NCBI RefSeq assembly: GCF_008831285.2 | Contig: NC_045139.1 | Location: 30,295,206 to 30,359,205 of the forward strand | Source of the DNA: Nymphaea colorata | Lineage: Eukaryota > Streptophyta > Magnoliopsida > Nymphaeales > Nymphaeaceae | Direction: 5' to 3' | DNA: 64,000 nt | In this document: one piece after another, positions 1 to 13,124 of the stretch | How positions within the stretch are numbered: the first letter of the stretch is position 1 | How the letters are laid out: every line of letters begins with the position of its first letter | Position numbers and translations under genes: made by a program | The notes under the pieces: generated by a model | The model's input: the letters and a program-made list of their open reading frames with translations, nothing else | The model's database searches: none | What the model was told of the DNA's origin: nothing

Positions 1-3000
1 TCTCTATATGCTGGTGAACAGGTCTTCTCCAGGCACCAAGCTAAGGCTTCGGCCACTGTTTCTGGTTGTCCACCTTCACCCAAAACAGATGACATATTTA
101 AGACAACCAATGATGCACCAAGTGGGTCAGACTGCCATTCTCCATTATAGAGACGAAGGGTGAAACAATAAGTATATATGATATCAACTAAATGCACTCC
201 TAGCAGTGGTGATGGATCACTGCACGTTAGTTCACTGAGAGGTTGCAGTGGAGCTTCAGGTCCTGGAGGAATATCACATGGATCATTTTCTCTCCCTCGC
301 CCAGAGGAAGTACTTTCTCCAGCAATGATTGGTTGAACCAATTGCGCTCCTTCACGACTGAGAGAGATTGTTCTTGCAGAAGGATTGTACCACCAAGGTC
401 TCCAAGGCTCTATAAGCTTGCCTAGCTCACCAGATGCTACTGCTCTTTGAAACTGCTTTTTCTCCTCGTTAGAAAGGTCATCTAAACTCATTGCATCTCC
501 TGGCATGACCAAAGCAGCACAATGAAGAGAATGGAGATTAATGTGTAAACAAAAGAAGAATTGAAATAAGTGTGAATAACAAAGAACATTGCTACTCCCT
601 TAACAATAAGCACTAGTAGCTTTTACGACAGCTGACTAACAGATATAATCAGACCAGCAGACTAGAAAGTATTCTGAAGTACCACTAATCACTACATGGT
701 TCTGTTAATAGAGATATTCACATTTGTAAGATCAAGTTTATCTCTTTCAATGCTTATCTATTCTGTTGCATAATGTTGAGATTCTATCTGCACCATAACC
801 TACTGAAATGAATCAAGAGTAAGTATGTTGTCAACGCGACCAGGCGCTGCCTAGGCACCAGGCAACGCCTAGCACCTAGGCGCACCTAGGCAAGGCCTAG
901 GCAAAAAGGCAACCATTGTTTTTTAGTTATGTTAATACATCAAGTTATTTTAATTAGATATTACTAATATTTGAAATATGGAAAGTAGTAATATAACAAG
1001 CATAATCAACTTAAACAATCAAAATTTAATTGTTTACGACTTTACTTCATTGAATACGCAAAATCAATAGAAGAAGTTTAACATTACTCATTAAATGTAA
1101 TCTAATACAAGAAAAAAAAAAAACAGATCTAATCTCCAGACAAGAAGACCTTAATCCATTTGTACTTAAAGGAAGACATAACCATACAAATGTATACATA
1201 CAACATGTATGAGGTATCCCAATGCTATACAATAGACTAAGTGACTAACAGTATATACATATAACAGTATACATATAACAACATAATCAATATAAGAATA
1301 CATAAAAATACGTAATCAATACGACAAAAAGTACATAACAATATATACTCATTTAAAAAACTTTAATTGAAAGGGAATGTGACTTTTTACTTTCACATGG
1401 ACTAGGAGTGTTGGAGCTTAGGTGCCAACACATATCCCGTCGTCTAAGTGGCGGACTTAGGCGACAGGTGTGGACTCATGCTTAGACCACGCCTAGGCAA
1501 GGCCTTATCAACATAGAGTAGATATTACTACTTAGATGTGACCTACTGAACAACTGAACTAATTTCACTTGAAATATATTAGTCAAGTAGGTTGACTTGC
1601 ACATGCAGGAAAATTCTGTGTAACGTAAATTCTAGTACATAAGTTACTTCTGGATCATAGGTAGGGGCATGCACAAACAGGAATTTGTCTATCTGCAGAG
1701 TGCAGCATTACCCATAAGTGCTCAAAAGTCTCAGCAGCCATCCATGGCACCAGGGAAAATCACGTGCAACCAGAAATGCCCACTCAAAAACATAGAAATA
1801 GCAATCAGTAATAAAGCAACAGAAACACATCTGACTTCTTTTGTTTCTGAAACTGTTAAGGGCCATGTCTTGCATAGAAACATATATGTTCCAGTACTAG
1901 ATTTAACCATATGAGAATTTTTGGCTTGGGTTCAGTGCCACAGAGTCAGGAAGCCACAGGAACCAAATATATGAGCTAGAAAAAGGAAATAATTGCAAGT
2001 CCAATTGCAAAGTAAAGGTGCTCCCAATAAATTGAAGATAAGGAAAATGTACGAGTGTGTCCCAAGAAATTGAAGAAAAGTGTCCAAGCTAGAGACAAAA
2101 ATATGAGTTAGAAGAAGGAAAAGAGCATGTATTTTCAATTTTAAATGGAAGTTTAGAGGGACATGTCTCAAGAAAATGAAGATAAGAAAGACACAGTAAT
2201 TTCCAACTGCCAACTAGGCTTATGTGATGACATATGTTGCAGAAAGTAGGGAGATGTTCACTAAGCCAATCTGGATGAACATATGCCATAAAACTCACCA
2301 TAAAATTCCATTCTTTTGTGCTGCCAAGATGTGGACATGGAACCCCGAAAAGAAATGGTGTAGCTTTAGAGCAAAAGGAAGGAAAATTCATGAACCGACC
2401 CCACATAGTCAAAATTTATTGCCTAAAATAGCTGAAAACCCCAAACTCCATATTTTCCAAGATTTTATGCAAGTACTGTATACACAAGGCCCTTGAATTG
2501 TTTTAGGTATGTTGTCAATGTTTTTCAAGTTCACTTATTTTACTTCTTGAGTCTTAACTACAGCCCTAGAAGGACTTGTCTAAACCCTAATTAAGCTTTT
2601 CGAGGCCTGGCGCCTTAAGCAGAAACTAGTGCTTTTGACTACTAGATAGTGCATGCATGTTTTCATGACAAAGGTCTTTGTCGCTGTAAAAAAAGGCATC
2701 TCAAACCTTTAAAGCAACAGGAAGAAATAGAGCATAAAGTCTGAGCCAGTTTCTATGGAAACACATAATTTGGTAATCACAAGCCTCAATATTTGCAACC
2801 TATGAATCATTTAAAGAAAAATGACGTACAGTGTATACCTCTCAGAACCTTCTGAATGGTATCCTCAGATAGTAGGGAATCTGCAGGGCAAGCAAGTCAA
2901 AGGTGCATTAAATGAATTCCAACAAATCTTCACATGGACAAAACAAATCAAGTTCTTTATATGCTTGTCTGATACTGCCAACCCCTCGATCTGAACATAA

Positions 3001-3573
3001 TCTACTTCAGAAAAGATGACCTCAAATTAGCAAAAAAACTGAGTCCTAACTCTGCAGCATTTAAAATAATTTACAGCACCAAAAAATGCCTTTTTCCAAA
3101 AAGCACTTTCTAATGTATTTGGAGTTACGAGCTACATATATTGAACATCAAGATGTGGAAATAAATAAGAAAAGGCAGTATTGATCTAGGCCATCAGATT
3201 CACATCTAAGAGGGTGTATTAACACCTTGTACCTACCACCTTTGTCAATTTCTATTTCAAATGGCTTGTCTAACTCATCCAAATGGAATCTTTTGAGGAG
3301 TTCCAACATTTTTCTCTTTGTTTCATCTTCAGGCTGGATGTGGCGTAGCTCCTCCATCACATTTTCTCGCATGAATGATTCTGTGCAATGAAGGCTGTGC
3401 CTCTGAAAAAGAGGTTAAACAGATTATATTGACGAAGTCTAAGGCAACAGCTTCCCATTTTGTCAGGCACCAAACTTAAAAAATTAGCCAACAAGCAATG
3501 TATAACAAGAAATTAACAAAAGCAACAAACTGCAGTTATCAAGTCTCATTTTACATACTGTTATGATGAAGCC

Positions 3574-3609
<36 letters not shown>

Positions 3610-5353
3610 GAGAGAGAGAGAGAGAGAGAGAGACGGAACCATGACTCTGGCATTTATTTGTCAAAATGACAGCTAATCTGAGCCATCTGATCTTTAGATC
3701 GATCCGATCAGATGCTGTCTATTTTATTATTTTTTTCCCACTTTCTCTCTCCCCAACCTTCCCTCTTGCCCGATTTCCCCAAGTCCCTCCATCCAACTCC
3801 TTGTTCATCCACCATCACCAGCGGCCGACGGTGCCTAATGTGGAATTAACAATGTTGGAGTTCAATTCTTTAGAAGTATAAACAATTCATGCACCGAAGA
3901 CCAAAAGAATACACTGTTGATCAGGTGCAAAGCAAAATTCTTCCTTGACTATGTTCTTTCCTTTTTTTTGCTCTGTCTCTCTCGTTCATAAACTGTGTTG
4001 CAACTTTATTCATCTCACGACATGAGACATATAGGAAAAATTGCTTAATTCAGTTGAAGAAGGAAAAATAGACAGAGATGCAGAACAAATGTTGTAGAAC
4101 GTAGATATGTAGCATACCTTGTAACATGGAAGAGAGCAATAGCGAGCATTACATCGAGGGCACGTGTACTGCGAAAATTGCTTCTGACAACTGAACAAAC
4201 AAATAAGAACATCACTATTGTGCAGTACATACTATATAGCACAAGGATGTACTGAATGAATGGGTCATTCTCAGAAAACTTGTAATACGATCAATGCACA
4301 AAGGCTCTGTAAGCATTTGGATAGGTGGATAGACAAAACGATCCCAGTACAATCTGACCATGCCTAATTGGACACAGGTCACATATCAGTCTATATATAG
4401 TATTGGACACAGGTCACATATAAGTCTAAATATAGTATACTTGCCTTCCTTGAAGAAATAACCTTGAGTCCACCTGAAGCTCAAGTTCAGCAAAATATTT
4501 AGGTCAGCTCTGGTGCACCCACGTTTTCTTCTGCCTTTAAGCAGGTATCTTCAATTGGTGTGACATCAACACCAAAACTTTTAACCTTTAACCTTGCTTG
4601 ATTATCTAGAAGATTATAATAAGGCAGGGTCTACCCATGGCATAATTACACTAAACACATCACAAGATTGCAATACATATCTTAATTATCTGTTATCGAT
4701 GACCTAAGTATATTGTTCATTTTCATTCATAGTATCATGGACACTATAAGGATACTAACAGGCTGTTGTGGCTTTCCTCCTGCTTTCTGGATCTTGTCTA
4801 CAACCTTTTTCTCATTCGCTACTAAAATTGGATACATGGTCCACAATCGGAATCACAAAACCATGATAGAAAGTATTTCCTTCTCTTACTGCTGTTTATG
4901 AATCAGAGACCAGCATGAGAGAAGACATCATCAAATACTATGACTATGAATTCTCTAAACCAAAAACCATTGTTTCAAGTTTATTACTCAAACACGTGAA
5001 ACTCAGAAGCAGGAACCAGCATGATGGGAGAAGACAAAAACACCAATGTTGGCGATTGATCACTAAAGATACAGCAGCAGAAGATTTATCAGTTAGCCCA
5101 ACTTGGGTGCCAGAAATTCCTAATATCTATAAGTCTTGGACCTCATTTAACATACATATATTGATAGGATCGTAAGAAATATTTCCCACCATCCTCCCAT
5201 GCAATCTAGAAGACTTTGGGAATGTGTATTTGAAACAAAATCGCATATCCGAAAGGAAAACCCAAGTTCATGGAAAACTATCTACAGAAAATTTGTTCAA
5301 GAAGAGAGAGAGAAGGAGAGTTACACTCGACAGATGATACGAGCTTCTCCCAT
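1..5353 (-). CDS. HIT-type zinc finger protein, ZNHIT2-like (partial, 3' end outside window)
   Basis: Five exons on the minus strand, joined by hand with all frames closing: 5353-5325, 4190-4118, 3402-3237, 2880-2839 and 499-1. All introns are GT-AG. The protein starts MGEARIICRV and carries a complete zf-HIT treble: C8, C11, C20, C23, C28, C32, H36, C40. This is followed by the conserved ESFMRENVMEEL segment, an acidic linker, LLSEDTIQKVLRG, MSLDDLSNEEKKQFQRAVASGEL and EPWRPWW blocks typical of ZNHIT2. The C-terminal part continues past base 1. In animals ZNHIT2 binds the R2TP/PAQosome and helps U5 snRNP assembly; a similar plant role is inference. The ATG at 5353 is the one in frame with the zinc finger; a different upstream frame is discussed in the findings. 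Intron 4 (500-2838) holds a hAT-like insertion. Family assignment is confident; the start is less so. Confidence 0.9.
500..2838 (-). other. Long fourth intron of the ZNHIT2-like gene
   Basis: This 2.3-kb intron separates the short 42-base exon 4 from the last exon. It holds the hAT-like repeat at 824-1514 and otherwise AT-rich sequence with no credible coding potential. Short open frames around 1932-2496 lie on both strands and match no family that I recognise. Confidence 0.75.
824..1514. mobile_element. Non-autonomous hAT-like element in ZNHIT2 intron
   Basis: The ends are inverted relative to each other: the left begins tatgttgtcaacg and the right ends cttatcaacat. Both subterminal regions are rich in cctaggc/gcctagg motifs. 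Flanking 8-mers agagtaag (816-823) and agagtaga (1515-1522) match at 6 of 8 positions, which fits an aged 8-bp hAT target duplication. No transposase frame is present. The superfamily call rests on TSD length and the GC-rich subterminal repeats, so it is tentative. Confidence 0.5.
3576..3633. repeat. Compound microsatellite (AT)n-(AG)n
   Basis: About 30 bases of alternating AT run directly into about 26 bases of alternating AG. It lies in intron 2 of the ZNHIT2-like gene. Confidence 0.95.
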
Positions 5354-5527
5354 CGGAAGAGACGCTCTTAGGTGCAGATTTTCTTGTCTCCTCCTTCTTT
5401 GCCGCCTTGAAAAATTCGTTTGACACCAGCAGCATCACGTTTCTTCTTTCCCGGGGGGGCTTCCAAAAGGTCCAAAATATATATTAGGACGTACGAATCA
5501 TAAAACATGTAAAAAGCATAAGAGCCA

Positions 5528-5592
<65 letters not shown>

Positions 5593-7392
5593 CTCTTTCT
5601 CTTTCCCTACATATACCCAACAACCCAAAATCTACATACGATGAAAGAAAATAAATGATAAAACACGTAAAAAAACATATGAGCCAATAAAAAATACTCT
5701 CTCTCTCTCCCTCTGTCTCTCTGTCTCTCTCTCTAAACATATGAACGACCTAAAATCCACACATAGTCAAAGACGTTTTCCAAATTCATCAACTGTCCTT
5801 GATGGCAGTTAGTTTACAACAATTATACTTCTCTTTCATTAACAAAAAAAGGAAAAACAAAACGAGATAAAGTCTGAACACAAAAGAGTGTGTTCAGATA
5901 AGCAAACCAGGACTGTGAGGAGTTGCAGCACCATTCCAGAAACATTAACACAAAAGGCATAAACATTTCCACAAACAATTGGCATGCACCATTCATCGCA
6001 GCAGAGAAGAAGCAAACAGTAGCAAATAGACGTTCACAGAAAGAGAGAGAGGAGTTACCTGTGACAAAGAGACTGAGAAAGAACGACGAACCGACGGGAC
6101 GACCTAGGGCGTGAAAATGAACTGCGCGCGTGAGCATGAACAGACCGCCAGGGGCAAGAATACGACTTCTTGCGGGAATCGCGAGGGCCTTCGAGAGGAG
6201 CCGCACCCGGTCGGTCCATGGGCGGGGGTTGGTTCAAAGAAGAACGCAATTCAGCGTTCCTCCAGGACGCGAGAACAGCATGTTCAGATGTTCTCAATCT
6301 GTTTCTGTCCGTCGATTTGTAATGGGAACATAGTTGGGGAACAGTGCGTTCCAAAGAACTTCCTCTCGAGTTTCCAGTCTCCCCGTTTATCAAACGTTGA
6401 ACTTTAGGTGCGTTTGATTGCCTTGTTAAGAGCAGTGCAGGACATCCTGCCTCGTGTCTTTCATGCAAACGTCGTGCACCTCGGCTCTGCAACGAAAAAC
6501 ATGGGAATTTAGTAAAGCGTGTCGTGAGATAACTTTCATTGTGTTTGAATGGGAAGTCTATGGTCGAGGTGAATGGTCTCTACTATTCTCCACTATCCAA
6601 ATAAGCATTTAAAACTATTAAGTGGTGCTTGTTTATAGAACACAACAAGCGTAGAAGTCTGTTTAGAACATTGATGGGAGACTTGCAAAGAGACTATCAC
6701 GCTCGATGATTTTAGGGGATGTTTGACATTAGAAACACTAATACAGTGTTTTATGAATTTGTCTTGAAGCATATTCTTGAAATATTACAACATAATGTTT
6801 CATGAATTTGTCTTAAATATAATCTAATTTAATATTTGAAACAGATTTATAAAATATTCTATTAATGTTTCTATATTCAAATGAAAAAATGTCAGGAACA
6901 CCCTACCCAAAACATGCAACAAAAGAAGATACTCAATTGGGTGATATTTATATACACTCTTACTTGGTAGGGAGTGAACACTTCATCAAAACCAAGCAGA
7001 CACACCCTTGGTTATAGTGGAGGTCGAGTTAATGCCTTGGCATGTATTATGAAGTTTATATTTCTGGATCCGTCGTCCATCCCACTCCCTTATAAAGGTT
7101 CCTAAGATTTCAGATATATGAAACGTAAGGACGTGTTTGATAACTGGGTTTTATGATCCGAGGTGATTTTAGACCCTAGAAATAATAAGAGCATCACTAC
7201 CAGACATGGTTTTATTAGTGACGCAAATTGTGAAATCTAGGGAATCTCTAGGAGGGTGGAAGAGGCAAGTGCACATTCTACGGAAAGAAAATTGAATAGG
7301 AGATGGGCATCAATGCATGCAAAGACATAAATGATCACAATGTACAAGCTCCAAACCCCTAAGCCTAAATCAAACAATCTTCTTTCATTCTG
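5354..7392. other. Intergenic region between ZNHIT2-like and ALMT-like genes
   Basis: The first 400 bases (the ZNHIT2 5' flank) hold two (CT)n tracts inside a duplicated segment. At 6050-6250 there is a mildly GC-rich stretch with open frames on both strands but no recognisable domain; it may be promoter or 5' UTR of the ZNHIT2-like gene. From about 6718 to 6905 there is a MITE-like segment with repeated tttatgaatttgtct-type motifs. At 7120-7260 there is a further repeat-like stretch beginning acgtgtttgataac. No gene is seen. Confidence 0.6.
5496..5740. repeat. Duplicated segment with two (CT)n tracts upstream of ZNHIT2-like start
   Basis: A motif beginning aatcataaaacatgtaaaa at 5496 recurs as aatgataaaacacgtaaaa at 5654. 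Each copy continues with agccaata and then a CT microsatellite (5531-5591 and about 5697-5734). The offset is 158 bases. On the minus strand these are (GA)n tracts just upstream of the start codon, so they may fall in the 5' UTR or core promoter. Confidence 0.75.
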
Positions 7393-10300
7393 CTACACTT
7401 GCTGCAATGCTTTCATTTCTTTGGCGTGTTCTTCTTCTTGATGCTTTTGGTCCCCCTCTTCATCTTTGAAACCAGCAAGTTCTGCCAATTCATCAACTGC
7501 CAAAACAACAGCTTCGATCCTCGCCGCAATTTCGATCAGAAGAGCAGCAGCTGAAACTACCGGTAATGCTTCAATAATCGTCACTGCATTCTCATGCATA
7601 GTTTCAGGCAGATACTTCAGTGAATTTTGGAGCTCTTCTACAGCATTGTTCATATCATGAACTAAGAATCTTATGTTGGAGGACTTGCTCATAGTCTTCA
7701 ATGAAGCTGCTAGCTCCCTCAGCACCTCAGAAAAGCAAATGCCTAGATTGGCACAAACGGACCGCAGCTGCTGCCTGAGAGACTCGGGTGCCTGCCATTA
7801 AAAAGCTTCCTTTCTTAATAAACATAACCTCAAACCATATAGGGGCATCTGATTAACTTGGGCATTAGATTCAATCTGTTTGATTTAACATGGGGTCTAT
7901 CTTAAATTCATGGTTCAAGCAAACTGTGGATTTCAGACCGCAAATTTAAAATTCTCATTACGCCTCAAATCTGTGATTCTCAAATTTGAGTGGAGGGGTC
8001 TGAAGAGATCAGAGATAGAGAGACCTGAATGCCAGAGTTGATGCAGCCATTGAGAGCTTCAATGCAGTAAGCACAGTAGCGAGATAAAGTACCAATCTTG
8101 AGGTATTGCTTCCAAGGGTGCTTGAAGCTGAAGGGGCCATGTGCTGGCTCCCACCTTGCAAAGTTGGCCTGCACACACACACACACACACAGAGACAGCC
8201 GCCTTAGTAATTAACTCAAAGGAAAATTGATCTCTCAGATACGCACACATGCACGTACCAGAGATTCTTCAGTGGTTTTGGAATTCAACACGCATTTATA
8301 CCCATCGATCCGAGAAGCTTTCCTGTGATCATCATCTTGAGCATCGTTGAAGAACTGTAGCACGCATTCTGTACGTTCAAGTCCTCAAATTTAGAGAGAG
8401 CCAGAGGGAGTGTTATGACCAAGCTCAGTAACAATTAACTGCCTGTTCTCTTATTAGCTCAGCCAAGGTAAGCAACTTGTTTGTTCATTTTATGAGTCAA
8501 CTTCGTTGAATTTTAATGCAACATTGTAAAGTACAACAGCATCTGCCATGCCATTGGTGAAACAAAGGGAGGAGAAGGAGAAGAAAAATATTATACCTTC
8601 AAGGGAGGCGGCGAGCTTTTCGATGTTGGCAGGGATGAGGCGGTGAAGGTCATCTCCGGCCCAGATGGGGTAAAGGAGGACGCTGATGATGACGCATATG
8701 GCGCCGCCGATGCCTACCGTCGACAGCCGCTGCAGTGCCAGCTCCGTCAGCTTCTCTATGCGATAGCCCGACACGGAGACGAGGCTGTAGGTGAGGATGA
8801 AGATCAGCACGCCGTAGTCGTACCGGCGCTTCACCCACGGGATGAAACGCGAGAAGGTGGCCGCCGACCCTGCTCCCCATCATCCAAATGACTCAGATTT
8901 AGGTTGGATGTAACAGTATTTGTCACGTTCTTCCAATAGTATTTTTAAGGCATAATTTTCTGCTGATCAAATTTTACTTTCTTCGAAAGTATTGTGAATT
9001 CTGGCTGTTCTTTACAAAACCTTTTAGAGGCTTTATAAGAAAACATTTCATCTGGATTACTTCCCAAGTTCGGCGATTTTTCTTAAGAGAATAGATCTAT
9101 TGCAAATAAAACATGATTTTGACTGTTTACTCATCCCATTGAGAATCTTATAAAGCAGAAGTCCCCGTCTGTAATTCTAATTGAAAAGCCCAAAGAGAGA
9201 AAACTGAACACGTAACAGGAAGGCACCAGAAGGTTAATTTACATGGCTGTTGAGAACTTGCAGAGGGAATGCATACGTCAAAAAGCAGCAATTTTCTTAC
9301 GTGACGCATTGTCTTACATGAAAACACGCGCTTCTAGCGGTACTGAGAAGTGTGTAAGGAGGTCTAACGGAAGTGGCATAGGCCAGCCACTCATTTAGTG
9401 CGTTTCAGTACTCATTCTTGATGTTTTCTGTGCTGTGTCTAACGTGACATAAGAAAAGGAGAATTTTATTTAACTCCTCTGTGGCAGCACTTAAAATAGA
9501 ACCCAGAGGAGCCTGGAGACTTTTGACTCTTAACAGCAGCAGCAGCCGAAAGGGGGAAAAGAAGAAAAAGAAAGGAAGAAGAGGAAGAAAGAGAGAGCAG
9601 TACCCAACAGAAACAGGGAGCCGGCAAGAACAATGGGCTCCCCTTTGTCCCCAGAATGGCTGGCGACGAAGTGCACTCCAATGGCGAGAGAGCCCGCCAA
9701 CAGAGTCCCTATCCCTCTGTTTATGCCTTTGCTCAGTGTGGCACCTGCACAAATTTGTTTGCTCACTTCTGTTACAGAGTAATGAAAAAGCAGTATGTAG
9801 CAGCAAATCAAAGTACTTAAAGGTGATGCATGATGATGCATGATGATGATGAAGATGCATGATGATGATGAAGGTGATGATCCAGAAGCGATGGCCGCAT
9901 CTGTTTACCACCGTTCTTTTTAAGTTGACAGAAGCTTCAGCTAGTTAAACCCATGAAGGTATGCAACTGTGCATATAGAGTAGCGGACGCGGCTCAATTG
10001 AACATGTTGAGGAAAAGAAATCAATGAATTTTCTCTGACATCAAACATGTACTCTTCTGATTCAGGTGATGTCTCATTGGTACTTCAATGGAAGAATTGA
10101 AGTGAGACAGAGGTGATGAACGGTGATCATCATGAAAGAGAGGATAGCAGTGCAGTTAAGACACCGGATGAACATTGAGACTGGCCTGCTACAGGGTCAT
10201 TTCTATGTACGTTTCTTTTGGTAGGCTCCCAAGTCCTATCCAGATGTATCCTTTTTTCTTAAACATAAGACCTGCGCTGAAAAGGTCAACAAGTGCCTAT

Positions 10301-10959
10301 GCATATCTTTGTGAAACAAGCATGAGTGTTTCTTTTTGTATCTCAGAGGAGTTCAGGCGCCAACTTATCCAGATAAGTGAGATAATCCAGGAAATTTCAC
10401 TGTGGTGCTTAATAACATAGATTATCCTTTCTTCTCACATTATTTGGATAATTGAATGACATACCTCAGAAACACACACACACACACACAGAGCGAGAGT
10501 GAGAGAGAGAGAGAGAGAGAGAGAAGCAAAATGTGACCTGAGGCCAGACCAGCTCAAGTGGTGGGTGCAAGCCCTAACCAGTAGCAGTATATAAGAAAAT
10601 CATTCACAGACGTCCCCCCACCCCACTGGCTTACCTACAGTAAACTCAAAGACAACCACCACTGTCATGACTGCCCACATAGCATTCCCTCCTACTCCAT
10701 CATACAAGGGCCTCATGTAGTAAAAGAGGGAGACCACAGTAAGAGCCAGGCCGACCTTCATGCAGTGCACTACCTTCCTTGGGTCACTGGCTCCAAGCTT
10801 CCATACATCCCCTGCAAAATTGCAGATGCTAGTTCTGCAACCCATGATTAAGCCCACACAGATGCATCTGGGCTCAGGCTCGAGCTGCTTGCTTGATCCA
10901 TCAGCAAACTTGGCAACCCACACCAACCCGCCTGATGCTTGCTTCTCATTGTCAACCAT
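7393..10959 (-). CDS. Aluminium-activated malate transporter (ALMT) family protein
   Basis: Six exons on the minus strand: 10959-10635, 9744-9604, 8869-8597, 8368-8259, 8168-8025 and 7791-7393. All introns are GT-AG and phases close to give 463 residues. The N-terminal half has the family's membrane segments, visible at roughly residues 66-82, 92-108, 117-135, 142-156, 171-190 and 208-226. The conserved [16 protein letters not shown] spans the exon 1/2 junction and [16 protein letters not shown] lies in exon 3. The C-terminal cytosolic half has the family's WEP motif (W289-E290-P291) followed by [17 protein letters not shown]. Members are anion channels of plasma membrane or tonoplast carrying malate and other anions. 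The short length suggests the ALMT2/8/10 type rather than the longer guard-cell ALMT12 type. Introns at 8870-9603 and 9745-10634 carry simple repeats but no coding sequence. The subfamily and transported ion are inference. Confidence 0.93.
10477..10523. repeat. (CA)n and (GA)n microsatellites in ALMT intron 1
   Basis: An (AC)n run is followed within a few bases by an (AG)n run. Both lie in the first intron of the ALMT-like gene. Confidence 0.9.
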
Positions 10960-11858
10960 CTTGTTTATTCCTAATTTGGTGATGCAGGGGATGTTGGGTA
11001 GGTAGATATCTCGTCAACTAAGGCATTGAGGGTTATGCAAGATGCTACTCACTTAAGAGAGAGTGCATATATATATATATAGTTTCACTGTAGGAAGCAA
11101 TGACCACGTTCAAGACATATTTACCATCTTGGTCCTGCAATAGATTGTTATCTGTGATGAAGTTTTCATTTAGACACCTACAATTTTGGCCATAATCTAA
11201 AAGTAGACATTGCTCATCTTCTTTTGTTGACAGCAGTTAGATAAGAGCCTGCCTTTACCATTCTCATCTGCAAAGTTAAGTACCAACAATATCTTGTATA
11301 TTTTTCGTATAAGATCGTAACAGAGAACAGCATGACATAATATTGAAGTTACAAAGTCTTTATGTCTACCAAAATTTTACAGTTCTGCTCAAGACTCTTG
11401 TTTCAGCAGTTATTTAGCAAAAGTAGGGTGCATACCATGAAAATAGCGCATGCGAAGCTCATTTTCGAGAACACGCTCAAAATATTCTTCTTGGAAATTT
11501 ACCAATTTTATAATGAATGACTAAGCCAAGGTTCGGTAGATTAGTTAAAATATGTGATTAGTATTATTTAAGTATAGGTTTTAGAGATAAGTGGTGTTGT
11601 AGATGGCTTGTGAGCTGTCGGTAGGCAACAATGGTAATGGTTCTTTTCTGTTTTTTTTTTTTTTGCTTTCTTTTTAGAGTCATGGTAGTCAGCGATATGC
11701 AATTTTGGGATGGACGAAAGTTTTTTTTTTAAAGTTGACTTTTATGCATCCAAAAAAAGCAAGAGTAAGAGAAAAAAAAACTCACACTTTTATATATATA
11801 TATATATATATATATAATATCTTGGCTTAGTAAAGCAGTCACACATGCACTGCATGCA

Positions 11859-12031
11859 CGGGCAGAGGGAGGGGGGGCCGCCTAGGCCATGGCCCCACCC
11901 TGGCAAAATGAAAAACAAAAATTTACATTGAAAAAAAAAATATTTTTTAATCACTCTATGTATTTTTAGATTTAAATTTAGTTTGGCCCTACCTAGATCC
12001 AGAGGTTGAACTGCTCTGGCTCCGCCACTGA
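11859..12031. mobile_element. hAT-like MITE with 9-bp target duplication
   Basis: The sequence ctgcatgca occurs at 11850-11858 and again at 12032-12040, directly flanking a 173-bp segment. The right end reads, on the minus strand, tcagtggcggagccaga, a common plant hAT terminus. The left end cgggcagagggagg is a diverged version. There is no coding capacity. Confidence 0.65.
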
Positions 12032-13124
12032 CTGCATGCAGATAGAATATACTTAGATAACGTGGGTTATGTGACCTGACCATAAGTTGTTCCATGAACT
12101 GGACTGATGATCTACAAGCCTACAAGGTGCTGCGTAAGATTATTTTCTTCAACATAATTGTATGATATATATATATAGTCGTTATAGGACACTTGCTTGG
12201 AAGCATCGCACACATGAGAAAAGAACGGAGTGACCTTTGTTGACCTCACTCCTTGGATCACAGCTGCTCAAGAGGGAGGCGCCGTCACTAGATTGATACT
12301 CAGGCTTTCTTTCATGCTAGCACACTCGAATGGGAAACAAGAAGGTTTTGAAAACTATGGGTTTGTTGCCGGCTTTGGAGGATCCAAATCCGATGTTTTC
12401 TAAAATCAGGAGTTCGAATTGTTTTGGATATCAACTGAACTCTTATGAATTAATAAGGCTAGGCATTGGGCTCGGGTACTGGACTGGTATCCCGGTCAAT
12501 TGGGCCCGAAAAAATAAGGCTGAGTTGACTTGGTACATTATTTAATATTATTTTATTTTAATAATGATATATTATTTATTACTAAAAATATATTTTACAT
12601 TACAAATTTTTATTTTACACTTCAAAAATATTTCTTTTTTTTTTAATCAAGCCACACTGGCCCGATGCCTAAGCGTAGTCTGGATTAGCTAGTTTTGTCC
12701 GCAACCATACTGTAGGAGACCGTGCATAGTTTTCCTTGAGGAAAAATATTGCAGAGTCCGCCTTAGGGGCACACAACTTGACACATGCTCATTCACCAAA
12801 ATAGTCTAAAATTATATATAATGGAAAATTCTGCGCCGCCGTGTACCCATCAGGGGAATAATCCAATCCTCTTGCTCACCCAAAAATATAATTGGCTAGA
12901 AAAAAAAATTAGACTAAATCCATCAATTGAGATCATTGAAACAACAAAAACACACTTAAACTACATAAGAAACCCGCACTTAAAACAAAGCTAGGTTTGG
13001 AGTGAGCATGAGGAGTGGAAGCTCCTACCCCACCCCTTATCTGCATAAGATACAGAGCCAGCTTTAGGCGTTTTGGGGTGTTGCTCCCACCCGCACTTTA
13101 ACTTGTATGTCGGTGCATGTACAT

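Noticed and set aside
9405-9911. 168-codon minus-strand frame over ALMT exon 2
   Set aside because: Only the frame containing [19 protein letters not shown] is coding. The long frame runs through introns in another register and has no family features.
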